Shown: positions 27,097-38,133, counted from the first letter of the stretch. The stretch: 39,890 nt of DNA from Gammaproteobacteria bacterium HGW-Gammaproteobacteria-2 (GCA_002840015.1 PGZE01000007.1:1-39890); one strand, 5' to 3'. Notes: generated by a model not told the origin, from the letters alone. Translations and numbers: made by a program.

Positions 27097-27282
27097 CTAG
27101 TGCGAAGTTTTGCGAGTACTCAACAGAAACCCGGCATAGCCGAGCCATGAGATGGCAACGCTGACCAGCGCCCAGATCGCCCTCTCAGTGCCGTTGCCAC
27201 GCCGGGATGTGGCGACCAGGACGACAGGAATGATCCAGATCAAACCCATAACCAACATCGTCCACATCATCACGGTCTGCAT
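27097..27282 (-). CDS. Small two-TM protein between sdhA and sdhB
   Basis: The 61-aa product is mostly two hydrophobic helices, [20 protein letters not shown] and [20 protein letters not shown], joined by a basic loop (SRRGNGTER), with a basic tail (STRKTSH). Its ATG is 2 nt after the sdhA stop and its stop lies 8 nt before the sdhB start, so it is tightly embedded in the operon. I cannot assign a family. The spacing of P, R and W recalls superinfection-immunity-like small proteins, but weakly. Position suggests a subunit or assembly helper of complex II. A longer in-frame start at 27411 lies inside sdhA and is unlikely. Confidence 0.7.
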   Translation of the reverse strand: MQTVMMWTMLVMGLIWIIPVVLVATSRRGNGTERAIWALVSVAISWLGYAGFLLSTRKTSH

Positions 27283-27284
27283 GA

Positions 27285-29072
27285 TCAATACACCCGTGCC
27301 TTGGGCGGTACCACTTCCACGTCGTCGCTCAAGGTAACCATGTGTACCGGGCGATAATCGATCCGGGTTTCGCCCTTGCCATCGACCCAGCACAGGCTGT
27401 GCTTGTGCCAATTCACGTCGTCACGCTCGGAGAAATCCTCGCGCGCATGGGCGCCGCGTGATTCCTTGCGGTTTTCGGCCGACACCATGGTTGCCACCGC
27501 CTGCCCGAGCAGGTTCTGCAACTCCAGGGTCTCGACCAGGTCCGAGTTCCACACCAGCGAGCGGTCGGACACCTTCACATCGGCGAAAGCGGCATGTACC
27601 TCGCGGATTTTTTTCACGCCCTCACTCAGGGTTTCGCCAGTGCGGAATACCGCCGCGTGATTTTGCATGGTGCGCTGCATGTTCAGGCGCAGATCGGCGG
27701 TGGAGGTGCCGCCCTTGGCGTTGCGCAAGGCATCCAGATTGCTCAGCGAACGCTCACAGGCATCCTCGGCCAGGCGTTTGTGGGCAGCGCCGGGTGTAAG
27801 CGTAGCGGCGCAGCGGTTGGCCACGGCACGACCGAAAACCACCAGATCCAGCAGCGAGTTGGAACCCAGCCGATTGGCACCATGCACTGACACACAGGCA
27901 GCTTCGCCGATCGCATACAGGCCCGGTACCACGTGATCGGGATTGCCATCCTTCAGAGTGACCACTTCACCGTGGTAATTGGTTTGCAGGCCACCCATGT
28001 TGTAGTGAACGGTTGGCAGCACCGGAATCGGTGCCTTGGCGACATCGACATCGGCGAACACTTTGGCGGTTTCGGCGATGCCGGGCAGGCGCTCGTTGAT
28101 CACTTCCGGCCCGAGATGCATCAGGTTCAGGTGGATATGATCCTTGTGCTCGCCAACGCCGCGGCCCTCGCGAATTTCGATGGTCATTGCACGGCTGACC
28201 ACATCGCGCGAGGCAAGGTCTTTGGCATTGGGCGCATAGCGCTCCATGAACCGCTCGCCCTTGGCATTGGTGAGGTAACCACCCTCGCCGCGCACGCCTT
28301 CGGTAATCAGCATGCCGGCGCCATAGACACCGGTGGGATGGAATTGCACGAACTCCATGTCCTGCAACGGCAGGCCGGCACGCAGCGCCATGCCGCCGCC
28401 GTCGCCGGTGCAGGTGTGCGCGGAGGTGCAGGAGAAATAGGCACGGCCATAGCCGCCGGTCGCCAGCACCACACCTTGGGCGCGGAACAGGTGCAACTCG
28501 CCGGTGGACAGATCGAGCGCGAGCACGCCGCGACAGGCGCCCTCGTCGTCCATGATCAGATCGAGCGCGAAGTATTCGATGAAGAACTCGGCTTTGTGCG
28601 CCAGCGCTTGTTGATACAGGGTGTGCAGCATGGCGTGGCCGGTGCGGTCGGCAGCGGCGCAGGTGCGCTGCGCGGTGCCCTTGCCGTAATGAGTGGTCAT
28701 GCCGCCAAACGGGCGCTGATAGATTTTGCCTTCCTCGGTGCGCGAGAACGGCAGGCCGTAGTGCTCCAGTTCCAGCACCGCAGCCGGCGCCTCTTTGCAC
28801 ATGTATTCGATGGCGTCCTGATCGCCCAGCCAGTCCGAGCCCTTGATGGTGTCGTAGAAATGGAAACGCCAGTCGTCCTCGCCCATGTTGCCGAGCGCCG
28901 CCGAGATGCCGCCCTGTGCCGCCACCGTGTGCGAGCGGGTCGGAAACACCTTGGAGATGCAGGCGGTGGCAAGGCCCTTCTGCGCCAGGCCAAAGGTGGC
29001 GCGCAAACCGGCGCCGCCAGCGCCAACAACCAGCATGTCGTATTGGTGTTCATGTATCTTGTATGCACTCAT
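27285..29072 (-). CDS. sdhA: Succinate dehydrogenase flavoprotein subunit
   Basis: The 595-aa subunit oxidises succinate to fumarate in the TCA cycle at the inner face of the membrane. FAD-binding [11 protein letters not shown], covalent-flavin His H48 in [15 protein letters not shown]-like CTGDGGGMA, the active-site region HPTGVYGAG and the C-terminal motif [15 protein letters not shown] are all intact. Length and domain order are normal. It lies between sdhD and the small two-TM gene. Confidence 0.97.
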   Translation of the reverse strand: MSAYKIHEHQYDMLVVGAGGAGLRATFGLAQKGLATACISKVFPTRSHTVAAQGGISAALGNMGEDDWRFHFYDTIKGSDWLGDQDAIEYMCKEAPAAVLELEHYGLPFSRTEEGKIYQRPFGGMTTHYGKGTAQRTCAAADRTGHAMLHTLYQQALAHKAEFFIEYFALDLIMDDEGACRGVLALDLSTGELHLFRAQGVVLATGGYGRAYFSCTSAHTCTGDGGGMALRAGLPLQDMEFVQFHPTGVYGAGMLITEGVRGEGGYLTNAKGERFMERYAPNAKDLASRDVVSRAMTIEIREGRGVGEHKDHIHLNLMHLGPEVINERLPGIAETAKVFADVDVAKAPIPVLPTVHYNMGGLQTNYHGEVVTLKDGNPDHVVPGLYAIGEAACVSVHGANRLGSNSLLDLVVFGRAVANRCAATLTPGAAHKRLAEDACERSLSNLDALRNAKGGTSTADLRLNMQRTMQNHAAVFRTGETLSEGVKKIREVHAAFADVKVSDRSLVWNSDLVETLELQNLLGQAVATMVSAENRKESRGAHAREDFSERDDVNWHKHSLCWVDGKGETRIDYRPVHMVTLSDDVEVVPPKARVY

Positions 29073-29178
29073 TGAATACAGACCTTGCGCGAAAACGTGG
29101 TGGCGGCTGCTGCCTCAGCAGACCAAGCCGAACCCAGGGGGAGGGGAAGGGTTGAACAAAGCGGATGCGTGACCATCA

Positions 29179-29556
29179 TCACGCGAACGCCAGCCGGCCA
29201 ATTGCCACCAGCGCAGCAACACCGGCCAGCGCGAACAGCAGCTTGACCGCGACCTGCGCGAACAGCTCAAGGCCGCGATTGCCGACGTAATCTTCGATCA
29301 CCACTTGCAGCCCCAACTGGCCGTGCCACAACAGCGCGCCGACATAAGCCAGCATCAGGGTGGCGTTGACCGGCGCGCCCAGGCGGGCGGCAGCCAGCGC
29401 CTGATCGGCACCGACCAGGCCAATGGCCAGCCAGACGAACCACGGCGTCAGCAACGCCAGCGCGACTGCGCTGAGCCGCTGCGCAGTCCAGTGCGCCACG
29501 CCCTCTTTGGCCGAACCCAGGCCGCGCGCGCGGCCAACTGGGGTACGCATGCTCAT
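29179..29556 (-). CDS. sdhD: Succinate dehydrogenase membrane anchor subunit
   Basis: The 125-aa protein has three TM helices. It contains the heme/quinone region LLWHGQLGLQVVIEDYV, with His as likely axial heme b ligand and DYV as in E. coli SdhD. N-terminal RARGLGSAKEGVAHW and QRLSAVALALLTPWF are typical. The ATG at 29556 overlaps the sdhC stop by 4 nt. The open frame continues upstream to 29619, but that part overlaps sdhC and is not used. Confidence 0.92.
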   Translation of the reverse strand: MSMRTPVGRARGLGSAKEGVAHWTAQRLSAVALALLTPWFVWLAIGLVGADQALAAARLGAPVNATLMLAYVGALLWHGQLGLQVVIEDYVGNRGLELFAQVAVKLLFALAGVAALVAIGRLAFA

Positions 29557-29945
29557 GCCGCACCTCCGCTGAGCGCGGCATACCAGATGCCGGCGGTGAA
29601 CACGAGGGTGAGCGCCCACACCGTGTAACCGGTGCGATAGACGCTGGGGATATCCAGCGCCCGGCCGCTATCCCAAAGCAGGTGGCGAAGGCCGTTGAGC
29701 AGGTGATAGACCAGCGCCGCACTGAGCGCAAACAACACCACCTGGCCCGCCAGCGAGGATGCCATCGCTCGCCACTGCTCGTAAGCGGCCGGCCCTGACG
29801 CCAACGCCAGCAGCCAACCCACCAGGCCGAGTGCGCCAATCGAGAGCAGCACGCCCGAAGCGCGGTGCGCAATCGACATCAGCATGGTGATCTGCCAGCG
29901 ATACACCTGTAAATGCGGGGACAAGGGGCGTTGATGTGTGGTCAT
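29553..29945 (-). CDS. sdhC: Succinate dehydrogenase cytochrome b556 subunit
   Basis: The 130-aa membrane subunit begins with the family signature RPLSPHLQVYRW and SIAHRASG (quinone-binding Ser/Arg region). It contains YHLLNGLRHLLWD with H81 as probable heme ligand. Three TM helices are evident. It begins the structural sdh genes, about 57 nt after the SDHAF4-like gene. Confidence 0.95.
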   Translation of the reverse strand: MTTHQRPLSPHLQVYRWQITMLMSIAHRASGVLLSIGALGLVGWLLALASGPAAYEQWRAMASSLAGQVVLFALSAALVYHLLNGLRHLLWDSGRALDIPSVYRTGYTVWALTLVFTAGIWYAALSGGAA

Positions 29946-30002
29946 AGTTTGGGCACTGTGGCGGCGGAATGGGAGGATGACTGATGGGATGTGAAGCGCG
30001 GG

Positions 30003-30167
30003 TCAGAAGTCGATGCAACGGCCATTCTTTTCCCAGTCGCCGTAGCGCGTTGGCTCGGGGCCGTCGCGGCCACCGATCTCGGGCGGCAATGACTCGCTGC
30101 CATCCGGCATTGCTTCGGGTGGGGCTTCGGGCGTGGCCGCTTGGCCTATCATGTCGGTGCGATGCAT
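30003..30167 (-). CDS. SDHAF4-like succinate dehydrogenase assembly factor (DUF1674)
   Basis: The short protein ends in EIGGRDGPEPTRYGDWEKNG followed by RCIDF, the conserved core of DUF1674, the family of mitochondrial SDHAF4/Sdh8. In eukaryotes that factor binds the flavinylated SDHA subunit and promotes its joining with SDHB. It lies just upstream of sdhC in the same direction, giving the operon a factor at each end (SdhE at the other). Start is uncertain: ATG at 30167 (54 aa) or 30152 (49 aa). Neither has a strong ribosome site, and the ATG of divergent ygfZ is only about 27-42 nt away, so promoters must overlap coding sequence. Confidence 0.85.
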   Translation of the reverse strand: MHRTDMIGQAATPEAPPEAMPDGSESLPPEIGGRDGPEPTRYGDWEKNGRCIDF

Positions 30168-30194
30168 AACCCGGAAAGAGTAGTCTTGATAACC

Positions 30195-31046
30195 ATGTCT
30201 TTCAAGCCAGACACCCCGTTTTGCCTGCCTGATCACGCGGTGATTTCACTGCAAGGGCCTGATGCGATTACCTTTGCACAGGCGCAATTCATGAATGACG
30301 TGCGCGCGCTGGCACCCGGCCAATGGCAATGGAATGGCTGGCTCAGCGCCAAAGGGCGGTTGCAGGCGCTGTTCGCACTGCTGCTGTCGGAGCCCGATCG
30401 CTTGTTGGCCATTGTGCGCGGCGGCGATGCCGAGGCACTGGCGGCGCAATGGCAGCGCTTCGTTTTCCGCAGCAAGCTCAGCGTGCGCGCCGTTGCCGAG
30501 ATCAGTGTAGCCGGCGTCTTTGCCGCGCAAACAACGCCGAATCCAGCTAATGCGCTGGCGTGCCTGCCACTGGCCAGCGAACCCGCACGCGCGCTGTGCC
30601 TGTTCGATCACCCGATTGCGGCCGATGCCGAGGCGCAGCGGCACTGGCGTCTGGCCGATATTGCGCAAGGGCTGCCGTGGCTGGAAAGCAGCCAGGTCGA
30701 TAGCTGGACGCCACAGATGCTATCGCTCGACCGGCTTTCTGCATTCAGCCTGAAAAAAGGTTGTTACCCCGGACAGGAAATCGTCGCGCGCACCCACTTT
30801 CTGGGCCAGGCCAAGCGCAGCCTGGTACGCCTGGCCTTGCCGGTTGCACTGGCCGTAGGTGACGAGATCACGTGCGACGGTCGCTCGCTGGGCACGCTGG
30901 TGTGTGCCGAACAGGCCAACGATGGCTGGCAAGCATTGGCGGTATTGCCGAGTGATCGACCGCAAGGGCTGGTCTGTGCCGGCAATGCTGCGGAGCAACA
31001 GGCATTTGCCCCACCGCCGCTGCCGCGCGGCGCTGAACCGCACTGA
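30195..31046 (+). CDS. ygfZ: Folate-binding protein YgfZ, Fe-S cluster repair/assembly
   Basis: The 283-aa protein belongs to the GcvT-like YgfZ family (COG0354), which uses tetrahydrofolate to support Fe-S enzyme maturation. The hallmark KGCYPGQEIVARTH is present, with C190 as the conserved Cys. N-terminal FAQAQFMNDV and SAKGRLQALFALL are typical. I chose the ATG at 30195 since MSFKPDTPF..LPDHAVISLQG is the family start; an ATG at 30141 would overlap the divergent assembly-factor gene. Its placement next to the sdh operon fits help with SdhB clusters. Confidence 0.92.
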   Translation: MSFKPDTPFCLPDHAVISLQGPDAITFAQAQFMNDVRALAPGQWQWNGWLSAKGRLQALFALLLSEPDRLLAIVRGGDAEALAAQWQRFVFRSKLSVRAVAEISVAGVFAAQTTPNPANALACLPLASEPARALCLFDHPIAADAEAQRHWRLADIAQGLPWLESSQVDSWTPQMLSLDRLSAFSLKKGCYPGQEIVARTHFLGQAKRSLVRLALPVALAVGDEITCDGRSLGTLVCAEQANDGWQALAVLPSDRPQGLVCAGNAAEQQAFAPPPLPRGAEPH

Positions 31047-31207
31047 ACCCTGCCCACGCGACAAACATGGTCTTATCGCGGCAACACGGTTATGTTACGC
31101 ACTGAACGTGGGGGCTGCGGCATGGCTGGGCGGTTGCATCGACAGCGCTGCAAGAGCGTCCGAAAAAACAATTTGATGTTATCCGTTGCAAATCGGGAGG
31201 GCGATTT

Positions 31208-32041
31208 ATGTCGGGTCGGAACATCTTCGGTCGGAGCAAGCTTGTCGGGTTGGTACTCGGCGTCATTGCCGTAACGGGCCCCACCCTTGCCGCGGACTAC
31301 ACCGTATCGGTGGAGCCAAGCTATCCGGCCGAGCAGGCACACGATGTCTACCAGCCGTTGCTGGAATATCTGTCAAAAGCAACCGGGCAACGATTCGTGC
31401 TGCACTACCCGAGCAATTACCACCTGCTGTGGCGCGATATCCGCACCAACAAGCCGGTTGACTTCGCATTCGAGGAAGCGCAGTTCACCGATTTCCGGGC
31501 CCAGCGTTTCGGCTTTGTGCCGCTGGCGCGAACTGTCGAACCGTCGGTTTACGCGCTGATCGCACAACCCGAGGTAGCCGATCGTGGTGTCGATGCGTTG
31601 ATCGGCCATCAAATTGTGTCGATGCCGTCACCGAGCATGGGCTACGCACTGCTGGTCGAACTGTTCCGCAACCCGATCACCCAGCCCGAAGTGTTGTCCA
31701 CCGCTGCCAGTTGGAAGGATGGCGTGGAAATGATTTTTGCCGGTGAAGCCGACGCCGCGATGGTGCCTTTGTACATCGCTCAGCTCTACCCGAACCTGGT
31801 TGAAATGCACAACAGCCGCAGCCTTCCCGGCCGTGCATTTTCCGCTGCCAACACAGTGCCCGAAGAAGTCAAGACAGCGGTGCGCGATGCACTGCTGAAA
31901 CTCAATGACGACGAGTCGCTGTACAACGTCATCAACGAGATCGGCACCACCCAGTTCGTGCCTGCCAGCGCTGACGATTACAAAGGCAACCAGAACATGC
32001 TGCGCGGGTTCTTCGGTTACACCGAACCAGCCGCACGATAA
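31208..32041 (+). CDS. PhnD-like periplasmic substrate-binding protein
   Basis: The 277-aa protein has a signal peptide (KLVGLVLGVIAVTGPTLAAD) and a two-lobed type 2 binding fold of the phosphate/phosphite/phosphonate PhnD group: YQPLLEYLSKATGQRF, VDFAFEEAQFTDF, LIGHQIVSMPSPSMGYALLV and EADAAMVPLYIAQLYP. GGGAGG lies upstream of the ATG. No ABC transporter genes are adjacent, so it either serves a remote transporter or senses a ligand. The ligand cannot be told. It is convergent with the E1 gene, with a hairpin between. Confidence 0.82.
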   Translation: MSGRNIFGRSKLVGLVLGVIAVTGPTLAADYTVSVEPSYPAEQAHDVYQPLLEYLSKATGQRFVLHYPSNYHLLWRDIRTNKPVDFAFEEAQFTDFRAQRFGFVPLARTVEPSVYALIAQPEVADRGVDALIGHQIVSMPSPSMGYALLVELFRNPITQPEVLSTAASWKDGVEMIFAGEADAAMVPLYIAQLYPNLVEMHNSRSLPGRAFSAANTVPEEVKTAVRDALLKLNDDESLYNVINEIGTTQFVPASADDYKGNQNMLRGFFGYTEPAAR

Positions 32042-32065
32042 CCCGGTACAACGTGGCGAACCGGG
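32042..32065. terminator. Hairpin between convergent genes
   Basis: CCCGGT (32042-32047) and ACCGGG (32060-32065) form a 6-bp stem with a 12-nt loop in the 38-nt gap between two convergent genes. No T-run follows on either side. It may serve as a weak bidirectional stop. Confidence 0.4.
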
Positions 32066-32079
32066 CCACCGCTTCCCAC

Positions 32080-34356
<2,277 letters not shown>

Positions 34357-34423
34357 GGTGATGATCGCGAGGGAAAGCCGCATATTGTAGCGGGATCGGT
34401 CGATCAGTCGCTCACAGAGCCTG

Positions 34424-34442
34424 CCCCGGACTTGATCCGGGG
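34424..34442. repeat. Perfect palindrome CCCCGGA-cttga-TCCGGGG
   Basis: The two 7-nt arms pair exactly around a 5-nt loop. This motif is, from memory, a frequent dispersed repeat in high-GC proteobacteria. It lies upstream of the E1 gene start, so it could also influence that leader. Confidence 0.6.
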
Positions 34443-34475
34443 GTGATCTCCTAAAGACAAGTGGTAGCGTTCACC

Positions 34476-34592
34476 TGTGGAGCAACTGTGTTGCACGCCG
34501 GTGCGAGCCAGTGCTTCTGTGGGAGCCGGCCTGCCGGCGAACGAACTGGCGAAAGCGGTGAACGCTCCCTGTAGGGGCCACCCTGTGGGCGA
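34476..34592 (+). repeat. Cluster of three REP-like units in direct orientation
   Basis: Three units share the plan TGTrGGrGC-hairpin-GCGA. TGTGGAGCAACTGTGTTGCA starts at 34476 (stem GCAAC/GTTGC). TGTGGGAGCCGGCCTGCCGG starts at 34518 (stem GCCGGC/GCCGGC). TGTAGGGGCCACCCTGTGGG starts at 34569 (imperfect stem). They resemble the GTAG/GTGG-headed REPs of pseudomonads and xanthomonads. No RAYT transposase is in the window. Confidence 0.6.
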
Positions 34593-34704
34593 CAGTTATC
34601 GCACTGGCGCCGTGGGATGAAACGGAATAACAGAAAAGCAGCAGCAACGGCATGGATGCCCAAGTTGCTGCCGGCCCGCATTTAGCGAGAAGCGCAGCAG
34701 GGCA

Positions 34705-37700
34705 TCAATCGCCGCAACCACCAATCCGCTGCAAATCGCGGAAATCGTCGATTCGCCGGAATGGACCGGCAGCCTCGCTGTCGTCGAACTGGTAGCTCAG
34801 CCGCAGCTGGTCGCAACCCAGTCGGGTGAGCGTCGCCGTGCCCACGCGCTGAGTGTTGTTGGTTGCCCCGTCGATCAGGGCCCCGCCGATGGTGCGCAGG
34901 ATCGCCAGCGTGCTCTGCCCGTCGCTTCCGAGCGGCCCCTGCAGAGTGAACCAGTGCTGCTGGCGCGGGTCATCCGGAGCGGCTTCGGTGTCATAGGTGA
35001 ACCAGGTGGAGAACACACTGCTCTGCGCTGGTTCCTGCGCCGGGATGGTATTGAACATCAGGCCCTGACCACTACTCCCGGGGTCGAACCAGGCGCCTTC
35101 GATCGCATTGGCAACTGTCGGGGCGGCTTCGCCAGCGACGCTGCCAATGCACGCGACCCCCGGCGTCAGCCGCGACAGGGTGACCAGGCCGCTCAGCCCT
35201 TCGTTTTCGTCCGGGTCGAACTGGTAGCTGAATTGCACACGGTCGCAACTCTCGAAGTGCAGGTGCGCCGAACCCACCCGCCGCGGCGCGGTGACGCCGT
35301 CGCCGAAATGGCCGCCTTCGTTGCTGTTGATGTCGAGCACGACATCCGGGTTGGGATTGGCCAACCTGGCGAGTTCACCTTGCAGCGTGTACCAGCGCAG
35401 CCCGCTCGGATCGTTGCCGCCGTCCGGGGCGAAGGTGAGCCACGAGGCAAACAAGGTGCGCGCGTCGGCGATCCAGTCCAGCATCAGGCCCTGGCCATTG
35501 CTCCAGGGCGCGAAGAACGCGCCACTGACGCCTTCCTGATCGGCGCGCACGGTGGCTGGGGCATGGCCGGCATCGGCCAGTTCCAGCACACTCGATCCCC
35601 AGCCGGCCCCGGCCTGAAACGTGTCGAGCCGGGCCCGCAAGCGTCCGCTGACCGATTGCAGCTGCAACGTCGGCCGAGTAACAGCCCCCAGATTCACGCT
35701 GAAGGGCTTGCAGGAATTTTGTTCGCAACCGCACAACTCGCCGCCGCAGACATCGGTCTGCTCGCGCAGCACGGTGCCGTTGGCGACATCCAGCTCGCGG
35801 TAGCGCAGATGGCTGCCTTCGGTCTGCAACACGGCCAGGCGCCGCCCGGCAAGCGAGGCGACCCCAACCGACCAGCGCGGGACCGACACGCCAAGTGGCA
35901 ACCGCCAGCGCTCGCCGCCGCTCGCGCTATCCATGGCGACGACTTCCCAGTCGTTTGGGTGCAATGCGTACGCGAACTGCTCATTCGTACGCCTGCTGTA
36001 CAGGATCGTGTCGCCATCCACAACCAGATCGACGATCTCTCGATCGGGCAACAGCTCCCACAGCTTCTCGCCGCTCGCCGCATAGCGCGCGATCGCGCTG
36101 CCGTACATGATCGCGCCACCATCGCCAGCAAATGCGAGTCGATCCTGAGTGATATCGCCGTAGGTGACGAAAACACCTTCGAACGCAGTCCGGAAGCGTT
36201 GCTGGCCATCGCGATCCAGGCGCAGCAGGATGCCGGCTTGTCTTGTACCATCGAAAGCGGCGAGCAGGGTATCGCCTTGGGCATTGATGGTCGCACGGGT
36301 GATTCCCAGTTCCTGCTGCTCGGCACCAAGCAGGGGCAGCGTTTGTGTGGACAGGACCTGGCCATCGGCGCCGATCAGCCAATGCTGCACGCTGCCAAAG
36401 CCGCTGCTGATCGCCACCGCGCGGCCATCCTCCAGCGCGGTGATAGCCTGGAACCTCTCTATCCTCTGGCCCTGCTGCGGTGGCCGGGCGTCCTGCCAAA
36501 GCAGGCTGCCATCCGCGCGGCGGCGACACTCCAGAACGTAACGAATGGAGTTCACGTCGGCACCCCAGCCAGCCAGGCACACCTGGCTTCGCGAAACACT
36601 CAGCTGGATGTCGCCGTAGAACGGAAACTCGACCCGCCATGCAACCGGCGCGCTATCGCTGCTACGGAAGGTCAACGCCGACGTGATCAAAAAATTGCCA
36701 TTCCCGCTGGGCGGCAGCTCGTCCCACCGCACGACCCCACCATCGCTCGCTACTGCCTCAAGCGCAACAAACTGCCTGCGCACCGGCAGCGTCAACTGCG
36801 GCCAGGGCTCATTCGGCTGGTTGAATCCGACCCGCACAGCCCGCATCGGTTGCGATGGCGAGTCGCTGGTGATGACCAGTGCCCGATCATCGGGCAACAG
36901 ATCGAACGCGCCTTGACGGACACCATCCAACCGCGCACGTTCTTTGCCATTGGCATCGACACCGACGATGATGGCGGTCCGGTCAAAGCCCAATAACCAC
37001 AGGCCACCGTCGCGGCGCAGCGCCAATTGGCAGATGCAGTCCTGAACGTTCTTGAGCTTGTGACTGGAGCCCAGCTTGCCTGCGGTGGACAGTCGTACCA
37101 CGGCGACCTTGCCGTCGCGCGCCCCGTCGCTGCGGTTACCCCATTGCACCGCCAGCCACAAGCCGGCGGCGTCCGGCGCACTGACACCCGCGACGTACAC
37201 GGCGTTATCGAAACGGATGGTCTTGTCGAAGCGCGTCACGCCGGCGAGGCTCAAGCCCACAGCCAGCCAGTCCTTTGCGACGCCGATGGTTTGACCGGGT
37301 ACGAACAGGCGGCTGATGGCAAAGATGCCAGCGCTGGCCGATACCCGGAATTGGGTATTGCTGCTCGCCCACGCCAAATTGCTGGATTGCCACTGCCAAT
37401 CGACACTGCCGTCCGCACGCAGGCGCCGAAAACCGGTGCGCACCGCCTGCGGGTTGCCGGGCTCGGCGTGGTGGACGACCAAAAACACGCCGGCACCGCC
37501 CGGGTCGGCACGCATCTCGACCACTCGCTGCAAGGGGGCATCGAGCGCGATGCGGGCCGCGATTCGGCCATCCTCATGCAGGCGCACCACCTGCGCGATG
37601 GTGCGGTTATCCATGTTCAGGAAGTTGGACCGATCGGGGATGACGTTGTCGCTGACGGCGACCCAGATCTCGCCGGCCGCGTCGATTTCAACTGCGTGGC

Positions 37701-38133
37701 AAAACCGGCCATCGAGCACCGTCTGCCACTGCGTCCGACCGTCCGCGCTCACCCGAACCACCATGCACAACGATCGCAGAGCGCCAGCTGGCGATCCATC
37801 GGTCACCCGCACGGAGCTGTACACGAAGCCCCCATCGGCCAGAAGCTTTTTCGCGAATCCCCCATCAAATGACCAGCGCTGCGGGTTCCCGTTCGCATCG
37901 AAGCGACCCACAGCTACCGACGAGGATAGAATCCGCGAACCATTCGAGTGATTCGGCACCAGACCCGTCGCCCAGAAGCCCTCGGCACGCAATTCGGACA
38001 ATTGCGCGGGCACGAAGGTCTCCACCGGCTGCGGGTCGGGGTCGGGTACTACGGTCCAGGGCTCGGCGCGGGCCGCCGGCCACAGCAACACCGAAAGACA
38101 CAAAAACAACAGACCGCGCGCAATCATTGACAT
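34705..38133 (-). CDS. Large secreted propeller-like protein with duplicated C-terminal module
   Basis: I do not recognise a named family. The 1142-aa product has a signal peptide (MSMIARGLLFLCLSVLLWPA, cleavage near ARAEP). Residues ~40-850 contain many short strands with phrases such as DGRTQWQTVLDGRFC, GEIWVAVSDN, RRDGGLWLLGFD and GAIMYGSAIARYAASGEKLW, like a PQQ/WD-type beta-propeller. A Cys-rich bit CGGELCGCEQNSCKP precedes the C-terminal part. Residues 868-995 and 1011-1140 are two copies of one module sharing GA(F/W)F-P, GQGLM, W(Y/F)TLQG, RVG(S/T)A-L, CD and SYQFD. The start at 38133 is set by AGGAG eight bases upstream and the signal peptide; the frame is open to 38175. It is probably an extracellular or surface protein. 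Confidence 0.85.
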   Translation of the reverse strand: MSMIARGLLFLCLSVLLWPAARAEPWTVVPDPDPQPVETFVPAQLSELRAEGFWATGLVPNHSNGSRILSSSVAVGRFDANGNPQRWSFDGGFAKKLLADGGFVYSSVRVTDGSPAGALRSLCMVVRVSADGRTQWQTVLDGRFCHAVEIDAAGEIWVAVSDNVIPDRSNFLNMDNRTIAQVVRLHEDGRIAARIALDAPLQRVVEMRADPGGAGVFLVVHHAEPGNPQAVRTGFRRLRADGSVDWQWQSSNLAWASSNTQFRVSASAGIFAISRLFVPGQTIGVAKDWLAVGLSLAGVTRFDKTIRFDNAVYVAGVSAPDAAGLWLAVQWGNRSDGARDGKVAVVRLSTAGKLGSSHKLKNVQDCICQLALRRDGGLWLLGFDRTAIIVGVDANGKERARLDGVRQGAFDLLPDDRALVITSDSPSQPMRAVRVGFNQPNEPWPQLTLPVRRQFVALEAVASDGGVVRWDELPPSGNGNFLITSALTFRSSDSAPVAWRVEFPFYGDIQLSVSRSQVCLAGWGADVNSIRYVLECRRRADGSLLWQDARPPQQGQRIERFQAITALEDGRAVAISSGFGSVQHWLIGADGQVLSTQTLPLLGAEQQELGITRATINAQGDTLLAAFDGTRQAGILLRLDRDGQQRFRTAFEGVFVTYGDITQDRLAFAGDGGAIMYGSAIARYAASGEKLWELLPDREIVDLVVDGDTILYSRRTNEQFAYALHPNDWEVVAMDSASGGERWRLPLGVSVPRWSVGVASLAGRRLAVLQTEGSHLRYRELDVANGTVLREQTDVCGGELCGCEQNSCKPFSVNLGAVTRPTLQLQSVSGRLRARLDTFQAGAGWGSSVLELADAGHAPATVRADQEGVSGAFFAPWSNGQGLMLDWIADARTLFASWLTFAPDGGNDPSGLRWYTLQGELARLANPNPDVVLDINSNEGGHFGDGVTAPRRVGSAHLHFESCDRVQFSYQFDPDENEGLSGLVTLSRLTPGVACIGSVAGEAAPTVANAIEGAWFDPGSSGQGLMFNTIPAQEPAQSSVFSTWFTYDTEAAPDDPRQQHWFTLQGPLGSDGQSTLAILRTIGGALIDGATNNTQRVGTATLTRLGCDQLRLSYQFDDSEAAGPFRRIDDFRDLQRIGGCGD
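34708..35103 (-). repeat. C-terminal module, copy 2 (within the secreted protein gene)
   Basis: It encodes residues ~1011-1142, starting IEGAWFDPGSSGQGLMF and ending LRLSYQFDDSE plus a short tail. It aligns with copy 1 at the GQGLM, W-F-TLQG, RVGTA and CD-SYQFD blocks but has diverged in between, so it is an old duplication. Confidence 0.75.
35149..35532 (-). repeat. C-terminal module, copy 1 (within the secreted protein gene)
   Basis: It encodes residues ~868-995, starting GVSGAFFAPWSNGQGLML, with WYTLQG, RVGSAHLHF and CDRVQFSYQFD. A conserved Cys follows in each copy (CDRVQ, then GVAC), suggesting a disulfide within each module. Confidence 0.75.

Larger units (their letters stand above)
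34357..34704. other. Intergenic region with palindromic repeats
   Basis: This stretch has no convincing gene. It holds a perfect 7-bp hairpin at 34424-34442 and three REP-like units at 34476-34500, 34516-34540 and 34570-34592. All lie between the E1 gene (start side) and the 3' end of the large secreted protein gene. Confidence 0.6.

Noticed and set aside
27933..29075. 380-residue open frame on the plus strand opposite sdhA
   Set aside because: Antisense shadow of a well-identified gene in high-GC DNA, with no recognisable family and low-complexity His/Gly/Ala composition.
34954..36996. 680-residue open frame opposite the large secreted protein gene
   Set aside because: Antisense shadow. 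The minus-strand frame has a signal peptide, a ribosome site and duplicated modules, while this one has none.
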